Of a DNA stretch of 64,000 nucleotides, positions 31,781 through 40,976 are shown in pieces (positions within the stretch are counted from its first letter, which is position 1; each line of letters starts with the position of its first letter). Source of the DNA: Rugamonas violacea (GTDB lineage: Bacteria; Pseudomonadota; Gammaproteobacteria; Burkholderiales; Burkholderiaceae_D); NCBI RefSeq assembly GCF_016461825.1, contig NZ_JAEMNU010000049.1, positions 38,765-102,764 on the forward strand. Direction: 5' to 3'. The notes beneath the pieces were generated by a model. That model had not been told where the DNA came from, did not search any database, and was given only the letters and a program-made list of their open reading frames with translations. A program made the translations under genes and the position numbers.

Positions 31781-32590
31781 ATGAACAATACTCAACTGAG
31801 CGCCACAACCAAGCAGTCGCTGTCGACGACCATGCCTGTTGGTTCCCGCGAATACAAAGTTGCGTCCCGGCCAGTTGTCAGCTACAGCGGTGCCCAGCAG
31901 AACGAATTGCTGGCGGCCCTCCCACGCGAAGTGCTGGAATCGCTGTTCGAGCATCTGGAACTGGTCGCCCTGCCCTTCGGCAAGGAACTGTTCGAGTTCG
32001 GTGACAAGCTTGAGAACGTCTATTTCCCCACCACCTCCATCATCTCGCTGCTGTACGTGATGGAGGACGGCGCCACCACCGAGATCGCCGTGGTCGGCCA
32101 TGAGGGCGTGGTCGGCGTGTCGCTGTTCGCCGGCGAGCGCGCCATGTGCAGCGCCGTGGTGCAGAGCGCCGGCTACGGCTACCGTCTGAAGGCCCAGCAT
32201 CTGCGCGACGCCTTCAACCAGGGCGGCGCCCTGCCCCAGCTGCTGATGCGCTACAACACCGCGCTGTTCGCCCAGATGGCGCAGAACGCCGTCGGCGGCC
32301 GCCACAGCTCGATCGAACAGAAACTCTGCCGCTGGCTGCTCGACCGCCTCGACCGCTCGCCATCGAACGAACTGAAGGTGACGCAGGAAATGATCTCCAT
32401 CATGCTCGGCGTGCGCCGCGAGAGCATCACCGCCGCCGCCGGCAAGCTGCAGGAGGACGGCCTGATCACCTACCGTCGCGGCAACATCACTGTACTGGAC
32501 CGCCAAGGTCTGGAGCAATATGCGGGAGAGTGCTATAAGGTGGCGAAGATTGAATATGACCGCCTGTTGTCGGATGTGGCACGCTGCTAA
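31781..32590 (+). CDS. Crp/Fnr family transcriptional regulator
   Basis: A 269-residue regulator. A cyclic-nucleotide-binding-like beta-roll (about residues 45-165: LVALPFGKELFEFGDKLENV, then GATTEIAVVGHEGVVGVSLF) is followed by a winged helix with LKVTQEMISIMLGVRRESIT and GLITYRRGNITV. There are no Fnr-type cysteine clusters, so it is not an oxygen-sensing Fnr. The ATG at 31781 follows GAGGAATAAA. Its last 104 bases overlap, in convergent orientation, the coding end of the sensor kinase at 32487-34004. Confidence 0.9.
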   Translation: MNNTQLSATTKQSLSTTMPVGSREYKVASRPVVSYSGAQQNELLAALPREVLESLFEHLELVALPFGKELFEFGDKLENVYFPTTSIISLLYVMEDGATTEIAVVGHEGVVGVSLFAGERAMCSAVVQSAGYGYRLKAQHLRDAFNQGGALPQLLMRYNTALFAQMAQNAVGGRHSSIEQKLCRWLLDRLDRSPSNELKVTQEMISIMLGVRRESITAAAGKLQEDGLITYRRGNITVLDRQGLEQYAGECYKVAKIEYDRLLSDVARC

Positions 32591-34004
32591 GCTCGTGGCG
32601 CGGCCCCTCGGCGACCACCGGGCCGCGCAGTGGAATATGCACTTCGATGCAGGTGCCGGCGTCGTTGCGGCCACGGCGGATCGCCAGTGTGCCGCCCAGC
32701 AGCAAGGCGCGTTCGCGCATCCCCAGCAGGCCGTGCGACATCGGTTTGACGATGGTGTTGGAAGCGATGCCGATGCCGTCGTCAATCACCCGCAGCACCA
32801 GTCCCTCCGGGCTGCGGCTCAGGCTGACGCTGACCTTGCTGGCCTTGGCGTATTTGCGGATGTTGGTCAGCGACTCCTGGACGATGCGGAACAGGGCGAT
32901 CGACAGGTCGGCCGAGCGGCCCGCCTCGTTCTCGACGTCGGCGGCGATGTCGGTATCGCAGCGCACCTGGGCCAGGCGGCTGAATTCGTCGCAGTAGCTT
33001 TCGATGGCGGCGCACAGGCCGAGGTTGTCGAGCAGGCTGGGGCGCAGGTTCTCGACGATGCGCCGCTTCATTTCCACCGTTTCGACCAGGGTGGCGCGGG
33101 CACGCTTCAGTTGCAACGCCAGTTCGGGCTCGATCTTCTGCAGTTGCTGGGTGACGGCGGCGATGTCCATGCTGATCGAGGTCAGGTTGGCGCCCATTTC
33201 GTCGTGCAGCTCGCGCGACAGGCGCACCTTTTCCTCCTCGCTGATGCTGATCAAATGGCGCGACAGCACGGATAGCTGTTCGGTGCGCTGCGCCACGGTC
33301 GACTCCAGGTTTTCATTCGCGCTCTGCAGCGCGTGCTCGACCGCCGCGCGGTTCTGGAAACTGCGCCGCACCAGCTGGTAGAACATGATCAAGACCATGA
33401 TGGCGATGGCGTTGATGCCCATGCCCAGCATCACGGCTTTTTGATATTCGTAATAGAAGGCGGCGCTGCGCGCGGCCAGCGTCTCGTTCTGCTCCTGCAC
33501 CATGATGACCACCAGCAGGCGGATTTCGTCCATGCTGGAGCGGCCGTCGCTGAGCGTGGCGATCTTGACGATCTCGCTCAGGCCGCCCTCGCGGTAGACG
33601 TCCAGCCCCTGCCCCATGATCGACAGCTTGCGCCGCACCAAGGTGTGCAGCTGGGCCAGGTTCTTCAGTTGCGACGGGCTGTCGGCCAACAGGCGTTCGA
33701 GTTCCTTGAACTCGGCCTCGGTGGCGGCGACGGCCGTCTTGGTCGGCCCCAGATAGGAATCCTTGCCGGAGATGAAGTAGCCGCGCATGCTGCTTTCGGC
33801 GTCGAGCACCAGCACGTTGAGGTACTGCAACCGGTCGGCCACCCGCGAGCTCTGGCTCAGCAGGAAATTGGCCCCCTTCAACGATTGCAGATTGTGAAAC
33901 AGGCTGATGCCGTTGACAATCAAAATCAGGGCGCAGGTGATGCACAAGACGGTCTTGTACAGGGGGAGACGGTGTTGGGGCGCCTGTTCGACGGTGAAAT
34001 ACAT
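32487..34004 (-). CDS. Sensor histidine kinase, CHASE3 / HisKA_3 (NarX/UhpB-like)
   Basis: A 505-residue kinase. The first membrane segment is at about residues 17-36, then a CHASE3 periplasmic helical sensor (SSMRGYFISGKDSYLGP), a second membrane segment (about 190-208) and a short coiled coil. The HisKA_3 box is EKVRLSRELHDEMGANLTS with the phospho-His, followed by an HATPase (RIVQESLTNIRKYAKA, DDGIGI, GLLGMRERA). The last 45 residues after EVHIPLRGP look unconserved and lie antisense to the 3' end of the Crp/Fnr gene. I take the ATG at 34004 as start; an ATG 19 codons earlier is possible. Pairs with the regulator at 34176-34808. Confidence 0.9.
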   Translation of the reverse strand: MYFTVEQAPQHRLPLYKTVLCITCALILIVNGISLFHNLQSLKGANFLLSQSSRVADRLQYLNVLVLDAESSMRGYFISGKDSYLGPTKTAVAATEAEFKELERLLADSPSQLKNLAQLHTLVRRKLSIMGQGLDVYREGGLSEIVKIATLSDGRSSMDEIRLLVVIMVQEQNETLAARSAAFYYEYQKAVMLGMGINAIAIMVLIMFYQLVRRSFQNRAAVEHALQSANENLESTVAQRTEQLSVLSRHLISISEEEKVRLSRELHDEMGANLTSISMDIAAVTQQLQKIEPELALQLKRARATLVETVEMKRRIVENLRPSLLDNLGLCAAIESYCDEFSRLAQVRCDTDIAADVENEAGRSADLSIALFRIVQESLTNIRKYAKASKVSVSLSRSPEGLVLRVIDDGIGIASNTIVKPMSHGLLGMRERALLLGGTLAIRRGRNDAGTCIEVHIPLRGPVVAEGPRHELSSVPHPTTGGHIQSSPPYSTLPHIAPDLGGPVQ

Positions 34005-34175
34005 CCGGAATACATCCTTGGCTAGGTTGGGCGGCCTGCTGAGAGAAGCCGCGCCGGCCAATTATAGACCGTAAGACAAACTGCTGCGCCGCAGCAGCCC
34101 TAGCGTGCGCGCCCCTCCCGAGCGCGCGGGTGGCGTCGGCCCGGCCCGGCCATGGCGGCCCGGCCGATGGTCCAA

Positions 34176-34808
34176 CTAGTCGAGCAGATTGTTTTTCATG
34201 GCGTAATAAGTCAGGTCGCTATTCGATTGCAGGCCCATCTTCTCCATCACGCGGGTGCGGTAGGTGCTGACCGTCTTGATGCTCAACGACAAGGCCACGC
34301 CGATGTCGGACACGGTGGCGCCGCGCGCCAAGCGCAGGAAGACCTGGAATTCGCGGTCCGACAGTTCGGTGTGCAGCGCCGTGTTGGGGTCGCGGTCGAA
34401 GCTCTGCGCCAGCAGCTCGCCCACCGTCGAGCTGACATAGCGCCGGCCCTGGTAGATGGTGCGCACGGCGGTGATCAGCTCGTCGGCCTCGCATTCCTTG
34501 TTCAAATAGCCGTTGGCGCCCATCTTGAACAGGTTCAACGCGTACTGCTGGGCCGGATAGCCGGACAGTATCAGCACCGGCAAGTCGGGCTGGCCCTGGC
34601 GTATGGTGCGCAGGGTGTCGATGCCGCTCTGGTCGGGCATGGCGATGTCCAGCAGCAACACGTCGCAGATCTCGCGACGGGCGATGTCGAGCGCTTCGCG
34701 CCCCGTGCCGGCTTCGGCCACCACGTCGAAGTCGCCCTCGGCGGAGAAGATCTGTTTGAATCCGGCTCGGACTATTTGGTGGTCGTCACATATAGCAACG
34801 CGTATCAT
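34176..34808 (-). CDS. NarL/UhpA-family response regulator
   Basis: A 210-residue regulator. The receiver domain has Asp8-Asp9, phospho-acceptor Asp54 in LLLDIAMPD and the conserved lysine in NKE. It is followed by a LuxR-type helix-turn-helix (LSDREFQVFLRLARGATVSD, SIKTVSTYRTRVMEKMG). The gene precedes the CHASE3 kinase by about 170 bases on the same strand, so they form a two-component pair. The region upstream (34880-34945) is AT-rich and probably carries the promoter. Confidence 0.93.
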   Translation of the reverse strand: MIRVAICDDHQIVRAGFKQIFSAEGDFDVVAEAGTGREALDIARREICDVLLLDIAMPDQSGIDTLRTIRQGQPDLPVLILSGYPAQQYALNLFKMGANGYLNKECEADELITAVRTIYQGRRYVSSTVGELLAQSFDRDPNTALHTELSDREFQVFLRLARGATVSDIGVALSLSIKTVSTYRTRVMEKMGLQSNSDLTYYAMKNNLLD

Positions 34809-34973
34809 CGTTTTCCCTCGTATTTTCCTGGCATGGGAAAGCAGTCCGGAACTTCACGCCGTCCTGCATCAGCGTATGCATTTTAGATAACAGTCTAGAT
34901 ATTAAATTAATAAAATTGATATTGCAACAGCAAAAAATTCACATTTCACGGCGCCCGCGGCGGCCGCCGGACG

Positions 34974-35000
34974 AAAAAAAAAGGCGCCCGGCGCGCCTTT
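34974..35000 (-). terminator. Terminator of the thrS-merR operon
   Basis: On the minus strand AAAGGCGC pairs with GCGCCTTT around a 5-base loop, followed by a run of T. It stands 20 bases after the MerR gene stop. No tRNA gene is visible between here and 34808. Confidence 0.85.
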
Positions 35001-35019
35001 CGCAGGGACCCCGCCGCGG

Positions 35020-35436
35020 CTACTTGAGCAGGCCGAGGATCGTCAGCAGTTCGCTGCGGATCATCTCGCGGTCCAAGGGCGGCAAGGCGGGCTCGGCCAG
35101 CAGCGCCGCGCGCTCCGTGCCGGCCGCGCCATCATACTCCGCTTGCGCCGGATCGTACGCACGGCTGTCGAGTTTATTCCGCGCGCCGCTGATGGTGAAG
35201 CCCTGCTCGTACAGCAGTTCGCGGATGCGGCGGATCAGCAGCACCTCGTGGTGCTGGTAGTAGCGCCGGTTGCCGCGCCGCTTGACCGGCTTGAGCTGGG
35301 TGAACTCCTGCTCCCAGTAACGCAGCACATGCGGCTTCACGCCGCACAGCTCGCTCACTTCCCCGATCGTGAAATAGCGCTTGGCCGGTATCGGCGGCAG
35401 GACGACGAGTTCAGTTTTACCGATGCGATCGTTCAT
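35020..35436 (-). CDS. MerR-family transcriptional regulator (operon-end type)
   Basis: A 138-residue regulator. The winged helix begins RYFTIGEVSELCGVKPHVLR, with YWEQEFTQLKPVKRRGNRRY as the second half, then a helical arm and an Asp/Glu-Leu-rich C-terminus. It lacks effector-binding cysteines. This gene is found after ihfA in many proteobacteria, and its target there is not established. The ATG at 35436 is used (GTG precedes it). It lies 23 bases after the ihfA stop and is the last gene of the block. Confidence 0.9.
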   Translation of the reverse strand: MNDRIGKTELVVLPPIPAKRYFTIGEVSELCGVKPHVLRYWEQEFTQLKPVKRRGNRRYYQHHEVLLIRRIRELLYEQGFTISGARNKLDSRAYDPAQAEYDGAAGTERAALLAEPALPPLDREMIRSELLTILGLLK

Positions 35437-35459
35437 CACGGGTCATGTCCCAGTCAGGC

Positions 35460-35807
35460 TCAGGCTGCGCGCGCCAGCGGATTAGTCTCTTCGACCATGC
35501 CCTTCAACTTCTGGCTGGCGTGGAAGGTCACGACGCGGCGCGCCGTGATGGGGATCTCTTCGCCGGTCTTGGGGTTGCGGCCGGGCCGCTGCGGCTTGTC
35601 GCGCAGCTGGAAATTGCCGAAGCCGGACAACTTGACCGCCTCGCCCCGTTCGAGCGCATTGCGGATCTCGTCGAAGAAGGTCTCGACCATGTCCTTCGCC
35701 TCGCGCTTGTTCAAGCCGACCTGTTCGAACAACAGCTCGGCCAGCTCGGCCTTGGTGAGCGTCGGCAAATCTTTTTCCGCTTCCTGGCGTACCTTGGCCA
35801 CCAGCAT
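35460..35807 (-). CDS. ihfA: Integration host factor subunit alpha
   Basis: DNA-bending HU-family protein; with IhfB it makes sharp bends in replication, recombination and transcription. The conserved core starts [20 protein letters not shown] and includes [20 protein letters not shown] and [18 protein letters not shown], with the DNA-intercalating Pro. Start uncertain: the first ATG is at 35807 (115 residues). The frame stays open upstream with a coding-like stretch ([20 protein letters not shown]) back to an ATT at 35873, close behind AGGA. TTG at 35819 is another option. No good ribosome-binding site precedes the ATG. Confidence 0.9.
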   Translation of the reverse strand: MLVAKVRQEAEKDLPTLTKAELAELLFEQVGLNKREAKDMVETFFDEIRNALERGEAVKLSGFGNFQLRDKPQRPGRNPKTGEEIPITARRVVTFHASQKLKGMVEETNPLARAA

Positions 35808-35968
35808 GGCGCGATGCAAATCGGCGGCCAGGGCGGATTGGAGTACGGCGGAATCAACGTCGTTATTATTAATTTTCCTGCCCTGCCTTCTCTAAGAACG
35901 ATTGAGTCCGGCCGCGCCGGACTCCAGAGTGGTACCGATATTGCTCCCTGCCAACGCCGAGGCGCCGC

Positions 35969-38395
35969 TCAGGAGCGCAGTTTGGCGCCGTCGATTTGCT
36001 TGGTCGCGTCGGCCAAAGCGGCCATCACGAGGTCGACGACATCGTCCTGCAAGGTGTTTTGAGTATCTTGCAAGCTAAAGCGGAAAGCAAGCGATTTTTC
36101 GTCCGCCTCCAGTCCTTTTCCACGATATTCATCAAACAAAACAATGGCTTGCACAATTTTGCCTTGCGGAATCGATTGCGCCGCGGCATGGAAAGCGTCC
36201 AGCAAAGCCTGCGCCGGCACGGCCTGCTTGAGCACCACCGCCAAGTCGCGGGTGGCGCCGGGAAACTTGGAGATTTCCTCGTATTTTGGCACGATTCGTT
36301 GCTGAGTGGCAACCGCATCGACCTCGAACACGACCGGCGCCAGCGGCAGGTCGTATTTTTGTTGCCAGCGCGGGTGCAGCTCGCCGATGAAGCCGATCGC
36401 CTTGCCGTCCAGCTCGACGCTGGCCGAGCGGCCCGGGTGCAGCGCCGGGTGGGCGGTTTTGACGAAGCGCAGCTGGCGCGGCGCGAACAGCGCCTCCAGG
36501 TCGGCCTTCAGGTCGAAGAAGTCGACGTTGCGGGCGGCCTGGCCCCATTGCTCGTCGGCCGCGCCGCCGTAGGCCATCGCGGCGACGCGCTTGGGCTGGT
36601 GGTAGCCGGCCACGGTCAACGGGCCGTCGGCCACGCCGGCGTCGCGCTGGTAGATGGCGCCGATCTCGAAGACGCGGACCCGGTTGCTCTTGCGGTTCAG
36701 GTTGTAGCGCACATTGGCCAGCAGGCTGCCGACCAGGGTCGAGCGCATCACGCCCATCTGGCTGGCGATCGGGTTCTGCAGCTTGATCGGCGCGGCGTTG
36801 TCGGCGAAGTCCTGCTCCCAGACCGTCTCGACGAAGCTCATGTTGACCACTTCCTGGAAGCCCAGGTCGGCCAGCTGGTGGCGCACGGCGAACAGCGAAC
36901 GGGTGTTTTCCGGCGCCAGGATCATGCTGTTGGCGGCCACCGGCGCCACCGTCGGGATGTTCTCGAAGCCGTAGACGCGGGCCACTTCCTCGATCAGGTC
37001 TTCCTCGATTTCGATGTCGAAGCGGTAGCTCGGCGCGGTCACCGAGAACACGCCCGCTTCCAGCGTGAACGGCAGCGCCAGACGGGTGAAGATGTCGGCG
37101 ATGACGGCGTCGCTCAGCACCACGCCGATGACCTTCTGGGCGCGGGCGGTGCGCAGCTTGACCGGGGCGCGCTGCGGCAGGTTGACGACATGGTCGTCGA
37201 CCGGGCCGACCTGGGTCTGCGGCGTGCCGCAGATCTCGACGATCAGCGCGGTGATGCGCTCGATGTGCTCGACCGTGGTGGCGTAGTCGACGCCGCGCTC
37301 GAAGCGGTGCGCCGCGTCGGTCGAGAAGTTGAAGCGGCGGGCGCGGCCCTGGATGGCGCTGGGCCACCAGAACGCCGCTTCCAGGTAAATGCTGTCGGTG
37401 TCCAGCGAGACGGCGCTGGCGTCGCCGCCCATGATGCCGGCCAGCGACTCGATTTCCTTGTCGTCGGCGATCACGCCGACCCAGTCGTCGACGGCGACGG
37501 TGTTGCCGTTCAACAGCTTGAGCGATTCACCGGCCTTGCCCCAGCGCACATTCAAGCCGCCGTGGATTTTCGCTAAATCGAACACGTGGCTGGGACGGCC
37601 CAGTTCCAGCATGACGTAGTTGGAGATGTCGACCAGGGCCGACAGCGAACGCTGGCCGCTGCGCTCGAGGCGCTGCTTCATCCAGTCCGGCGTCGCCGCC
37701 TTGGCGTTCAGGTTGCGGATGACGCGGCCGGAGAAACGGCCGCACAGGTCCGGCGCCGACACCTTGACCGGCAACACTTCGGCGCTGTTGACGGCCACCG
37801 TGCGGTATTGCGGCTGGTGCAGCGGGGTGCCGGTCAGCGCCGACACTTCGCGCGCCACGCCCAGCACGGACAGGCAATCGGCCTTGTTCGGCGTCAGCTT
37901 GATGGTGAATTTCAGGTCGTTGAGGGCGTAGTAGTCGCGGAAATTCTGGCCGACGGGGGCGTCGTCCGGCAATTCCAGCAGGCCGGCGTTCTCTTCAGAC
38001 AGCTTCAGCTCGCGCGCCGAACACAGCATGCCCTGCGACTCGACGCCGCGCAGCTGGCCGACCTTGATCTCGAAGGGCTTGCCGTCGGCGCCGGGCGGCA
38101 GGATGGCGCCGGCCATGGCGCAGACCACCTTCAGGCCCGGGCGCACATTGGGCGCGCCGCAGACGATGTTGAGCAGGGTGCCGGTGCCGACGTCGACCTG
38201 GCAAACGTTCAGGCGGTCGGCGTTGGGATGCTTGTTCATCTCGCGCACCAGGCCGACGACGACGTTGGAAAATGGCGGCGCGACCGCTTCGACCTCTTCG
38301 ACCTCGAGGCCGGACATCGTCAGCAGATGGGCCAGCTCGTCCGAAGTCATCTTCGGATCGACCATGGTACGGAGCCAGTTTTCGGAAAATTGCAT
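35969..38395 (-). CDS. pheT: Phenylalanine-tRNA ligase beta subunit
   Basis: An 808-residue subunit of the alpha2-beta2 enzyme that charges tRNA-Phe. The N-terminal tRNA-binding fold has [15 protein letters not shown] and the [10 protein letters not shown] block; editing domain B3/B4 follows, then B5 and the catalytic-like core ([10 protein letters not shown]). The C-terminal anticodon-binding domain is marked by [13 protein letters not shown]. The ATG at 38395 starts [10 protein letters not shown], the normal beginning. It lies 94 bases after pheS. Confidence 0.97.
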   Translation of the reverse strand: MQFSENWLRTMVDPKMTSDELAHLLTMSGLEVEEVEAVAPPFSNVVVGLVREMNKHPNADRLNVCQVDVGTGTLLNIVCGAPNVRPGLKVVCAMAGAILPPGADGKPFEIKVGQLRGVESQGMLCSARELKLSEENAGLLELPDDAPVGQNFRDYYALNDLKFTIKLTPNKADCLSVLGVAREVSALTGTPLHQPQYRTVAVNSAEVLPVKVSAPDLCGRFSGRVIRNLNAKAATPDWMKQRLERSGQRSLSALVDISNYVMLELGRPSHVFDLAKIHGGLNVRWGKAGESLKLLNGNTVAVDDWVGVIADDKEIESLAGIMGGDASAVSLDTDSIYLEAAFWWPSAIQGRARRFNFSTDAAHRFERGVDYATTVEHIERITALIVEICGTPQTQVGPVDDHVVNLPQRAPVKLRTARAQKVIGVVLSDAVIADIFTRLALPFTLEAGVFSVTAPSYRFDIEIEEDLIEEVARVYGFENIPTVAPVAANSMILAPENTRSLFAVRHQLADLGFQEVVNMSFVETVWEQDFADNAAPIKLQNPIASQMGVMRSTLVGSLLANVRYNLNRKSNRVRVFEIGAIYQRDAGVADGPLTVAGYHQPKRVAAMAYGGAADEQWGQAARNVDFFDLKADLEALFAPRQLRFVKTAHPALHPGRSASVELDGKAIGFIGELHPRWQQKYDLPLAPVVFEVDAVATQQRIVPKYEEISKFPGATRDLAVVLKQAVPAQALLDAFHAAAQSIPQGKIVQAIVLFDEYRGKGLEADEKSLAFRFSLQDTQNTLQDDVVDLVMAALADATKQIDGAKLRS

Positions 38396-38489
38396 AATCA
38401 AGCCTTCAAAGATTGTCCAAGGCGGGAGCGCGTGGCGCTCGACCGCACAGTTGTATCAAGGAGTTAACCTCAACGATCTAAACCGTTTT

Positions 38490-39509
38490 TTAGTTGAACT
38501 GCTTCAGGAAGCGCAGGTCGCCCTCGTAGAACAGGCGCAGGTCGCTGATGCCGTAGCGCAGCATGGTCAGCCGCTCGAGGCCGGAGCCGAAGGCGAAACC
38601 GATGAAGCGCTCGGGATCGAGGCCGAAGTTGCGCACCACGCTGGGGTGCACCTGGCCGGAGCCGGACACTTCCAGCCAGCGGCCCTTGAGCGGACCGGAG
38701 CCGAAGGCGATGTCGATCTCGGCCGACGGTTCGGTGAACGGGAAATAGGACGGGCGGAAGCGCACCTGCAGGTCGTCGGTCTCGAAGAAGGCCTTGACGA
38801 AGTTCAGGTAGACGCCCTTCAGGTCGGCGAAGCTGATGTCCTCGGCGATCCACAGGCCCTCGACCTGGTGGAACATCGGCGAGTGGGTGGCGTCGCTGTC
38901 GACGCGGTAGGTGCGGCCGGGCGCGATCACCTTGATCGGCGGCGTGTGGCTGCGCGCGTAGCGCACCTGCATCGGGCTGGTGTGGGTGCGCAGCAGCAGC
39001 GGCTTGCCGTCGCTGTCGTCGCCCTCGATGTAGAAGGTGTCCTGCATCGAACGGGCGGGATGGTTTTCCGGGCTGTTGAGCGCCGTGAAGTTGGTCCAGT
39101 CGTTCTCGATTTCGGGGCCGTCGGCCACGTCGAAACCGATCGAGCGGAAGATCTCTTCGACCCGTTCCCAGGTACGCATCACCGGGTGCAGTCCGCCGCC
39201 GGCGCGGCCGCGGCCTGGCAGCGAGACGTCGATCGCCTCGGCGTTCAAACGGGTTTGCATCTGGGCGTCGGCCAGCGCGTCGCGCCGGGCCGTCAACGCC
39301 GCTTCGATCTGCCCTTTGGCGGCGTTGATCAGGGCGCCCTGCGCCTTGCGCTGTTCCGGGTCGAGCTTGCCCAGACCCTTCATCAATTCGGTGATCTGGC
39401 CGGTCTTGCCCAGGTATTTGGCTTTGGCGTTTTCCAGTGCGGCGGCGTCATCTTGCGCGGCCATGAAGTCCTGCACTGCGGAGGCGACGAGTTGTTCCAG
39501 GGAGTCCAT
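38490..39509 (-). CDS. pheS: Phenylalanine-tRNA ligase alpha subunit
   Basis: A 339-residue class II synthetase subunit. The N-terminal coiled coil is followed by the catalytic core, with motif 2 [19 protein letters not shown], and the phenylalanine pocket and motif 3 [20 protein letters not shown]. The conserved [12 protein letters not shown] is present. The start ATG at 39509 opens [13 protein letters not shown] predicted terminator-like hairpin stands between rplT and this gene. Confidence 0.97.
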   Translation of the reverse strand: MDSLEQLVASAVQDFMAAQDDAAALENAKAKYLGKTGQITELMKGLGKLDPEQRKAQGALINAAKGQIEAALTARRDALADAQMQTRLNAEAIDVSLPGRGRAGGGLHPVMRTWERVEEIFRSIGFDVADGPEIENDWTNFTALNSPENHPARSMQDTFYIEGDDSDGKPLLLRTHTSPMQVRYARSHTPPIKVIAPGRTYRVDSDATHSPMFHQVEGLWIAEDISFADLKGVYLNFVKAFFETDDLQVRFRPSYFPFTEPSAEIDIAFGSGPLKGRWLEVSGSGQVHPSVVRNFGLDPERFIGFAFGSGLERLTMLRYGISDLRLFYEGDLRFLKQFN

Positions 39510-39530
39510 GCGTTTTTGTTTTCCTCAATC

Positions 39531-39565
39531 AAAAACGGGGCACAGGTATACACCTCTGCCCCGTT
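39531..39565 (-). terminator. Terminator-like hairpin between rplT and pheS (possible attenuator)
   Basis: On the minus strand AACGGGGCA and AGGT pair with ACCT and TGCCCCGTT (one G-G mismatch, 4-base loop), followed by T. This is a strong intrinsic terminator 22 bases before the pheS ATG. In enteric bacteria pheST is controlled by attenuation at the same place, so a regulatory role is plausible. Confidence 0.75.
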
Positions 39566-39607
39566 CTTTTAGTCACCACCCGAAGGCGGCGCTGACAAAA
39601 TCAATGC

Positions 39608-39967
39608 TTACGCAGCGATTTTTGCTTTCACAGCGTTGACAATCGCAGCGAACGCTGGCTTGTCCATCACTGCCATATCGGCCAGGACTTTACGGTCCAG
39701 TTCGATCGAAGCTTTTTTCAGACCGTTCATGAATACGCTGTACGTCACGCCATGCTCACGGGAAGCGGCGTTGATACGGGCGATCCACAGGCGGCGGAAG
39801 ACGCGCTTCTTGTTACGACGGTCGCGGTAAGCGTATTGACCAGCGCGCATGACTGCTTGCTTGGCAACACGGTATACCTTACTGCGACGACCGCGGTAAC
39901 CCTTGGCCATGTTTAATACTTTTTTATGACGGGCACGAGCTGTAACCCCACGTTTTACTCTAGGCAT
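39608..39967 (-). CDS. rplT: 50S ribosomal protein L20
   Basis: A 119-residue 23S rRNA-binding protein needed early in large-subunit assembly. It begins [18 protein letters not shown] and contains [20 protein letters not shown] and [16 protein letters not shown], all diagnostic. The normal partner rpmI ends 20 bases upstream. Confidence 0.98.
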   Translation of the reverse strand: MPRVKRGVTARARHKKVLNMAKGYRGRRSKVYRVAKQAVMRAGQYAYRDRRNKKRVFRRLWIARINAASREHGVTYSVFMNGLKKASIELDRKVLADMAVMDKPAFAAIVNAVKAKIAA

Positions 39968-39987
39968 AGTAACTCCTTAGTGTGAGA

Positions 39988-40185
39988 TTAAGCGGTTGGC
40001 ATCATGCGCATGACGGATTTCACGTCAGCCGCATCAACGTTCGTGATACCGCGCAGTTGGCGCTTCGACTTGGTGGTTTTCTTGGTCAGAATGTGGCGCT
40101 TGAAAGCGTGACCACTCTTAACAGTTCCACCCGGACGCACGCGAAAACGTTTTTTCGCGGAGCTTTTGGTCTTCATTTTTGGCAT
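39988..40185 (-). CDS. rpmI: 50S ribosomal protein L35
   Basis: A 65-residue ribosomal protein beginning [20 protein letters not shown] and ending MRMMPTA. The ATG at 40185 is the family start; an upstream in-frame extension has no support. It lies 20 bases before rplT and after a 219-base leader. Confidence 0.97.
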   Translation of the reverse strand: MPKMKTKSSAKKRFRVRPGGTVKSGHAFKRHILTKKTTKSKRQLRGITNVDAADVKSVMRMMPTA

Positions 40186-40404
40186 AGCAATCTGCCCTTT
40201 TACGGGCAGCTCCATTTATAAACAGGATTGCAGGTGGCAACACGACGTCGCGCTTAGATGCCTGCTTTCACATGTTTTGCAGCGGATGCGAGTCCGCTAC
40301 AGTGCAACAGCCGGACATTATAGACCAACTGCCGCAATTCTGCACTGGAAAAGCGGCGGGCGCCAAGAATGGCGCCCAGCCCGGCAGTTCACAGTTCGAA
40401 CGAC
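40186..40404 (-). promoter_or_regulatory. rpmI-rplT leader with internal promoter element and hairpins
   Basis: The gap between infC and rpmI is long for this operon. Read on the minus strand it has a GC-rich hairpin (GGGCGCC/GGCGCCC, about 40355-40381), then a consensus -10 element TATAAT (40322-40317) without a good -35, then a stem AGCGGA/TCCGCT (about 40281-40298). In other bacteria L20 represses its own operon through such a leader. Here the promoter and autoregulation are inferred. Confidence 0.5.
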
Positions 40405-40926
40405 TTACTTTTTCTTCTTGGGCGACAGGACCATGATCATCTGACGGCCTTCCATCTTCGGGAACTGCTCGACCTGGCCGTACGGCTCCAGATCGGCCTT
40501 CAGACGTTCCAGCATGCGGAAACCAATATCCTGGTGCGCCATTTCACGACCGCGGAAACGCAGCGTGATCTTGGTTTTGTCGCCTTCATCGAGGAACTTG
40601 ATGAGGTTACGCAGCTTGATATTGTAGTCGCCGTCATCGGTGCCCGGACGGAACTTGACTTCCTTCACGGCGATGATCTTCTGCTTCAATTTCGCTTCGT
40701 GAGCCTTCTTCTGCTCCGAATACTTGAATTTGCCGTAGTCCATCAAACGGCAGACCGGTGGTTGCGCGGTAGGCGCGATTTCCACCAGGTCGACGTTTGC
40801 CTCTTCCGCCAGGCGGAAGGCTTCGGCCAAAGTCACGATACCGAGAGCCTCGTTATCGACCCCACTTAAACGCATTTCAGGGGCAGTGATTTCGCCATTG
40901 ATGCGATGCGACTTGTCAGTAGCTAT
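40405..40926 (-). CDS. infC: Translation initiation factor IF-3 (ATA start)
   Basis: A 173-residue factor that keeps ribosomal subunits apart and checks start codons. The N-domain reads [20 protein letters not shown], with the core [21 protein letters not shown]. The C-domain includes [20 protein letters not shown] and [13 protein letters not shown], with the Lys-rich end SPKKKK. The only start giving the full N-domain is ATA (40926-40924), 5 bases after AAAGGA; the first ATG (40875) would cut 17 conserved residues. A non-AUG start is typical of infC (AUU in E. coli), where IF-3 represses its own translation by rejecting it. Confidence 0.95.
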   Translation of the reverse strand: MATDKSHRINGEITAPEMRLSGVDNEALGIVTLAEAFRLAEEANVDLVEIAPTAQPPVCRLMDYGKFKYSEQKKAHEAKLKQKIIAVKEVKFRPGTDDGDYNIKLRNLIKFLDEGDKTKITLRFRGREMAHQDIGFRMLERLKADLEPYGQVEQFPKMEGRQMIMVLSPKKKK

Positions 40927-40976
40927 GGTGTTTCCTTTTAAAATCTAATGAATGAGCCATGCTGCGAGTCACCTCG

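Noticed and set aside
34809..35019. An expected tRNA-Pro gene after the MerR gene
   Set aside because: Other Burkholderiales carry a tRNA-Pro here, but I find no cloverleaf in this gap, only a terminator and an AT-rich promoter region.
39575..39592. A possible remnant of the palindromic repeat (ACCACCCGAAGGCGG) between rplT and pheS
   Set aside because: It matches the left edge of copy R5 over about 15 bases, but no inner or outer arm follows, so chance cannot be excluded.
39569..39607. A Phe-rich leader peptide for pheST
   Set aside because: A short frame (IDFVSAAFGW) could be read from an ATT codon, but it has no ribosome-binding site and only two Phe.
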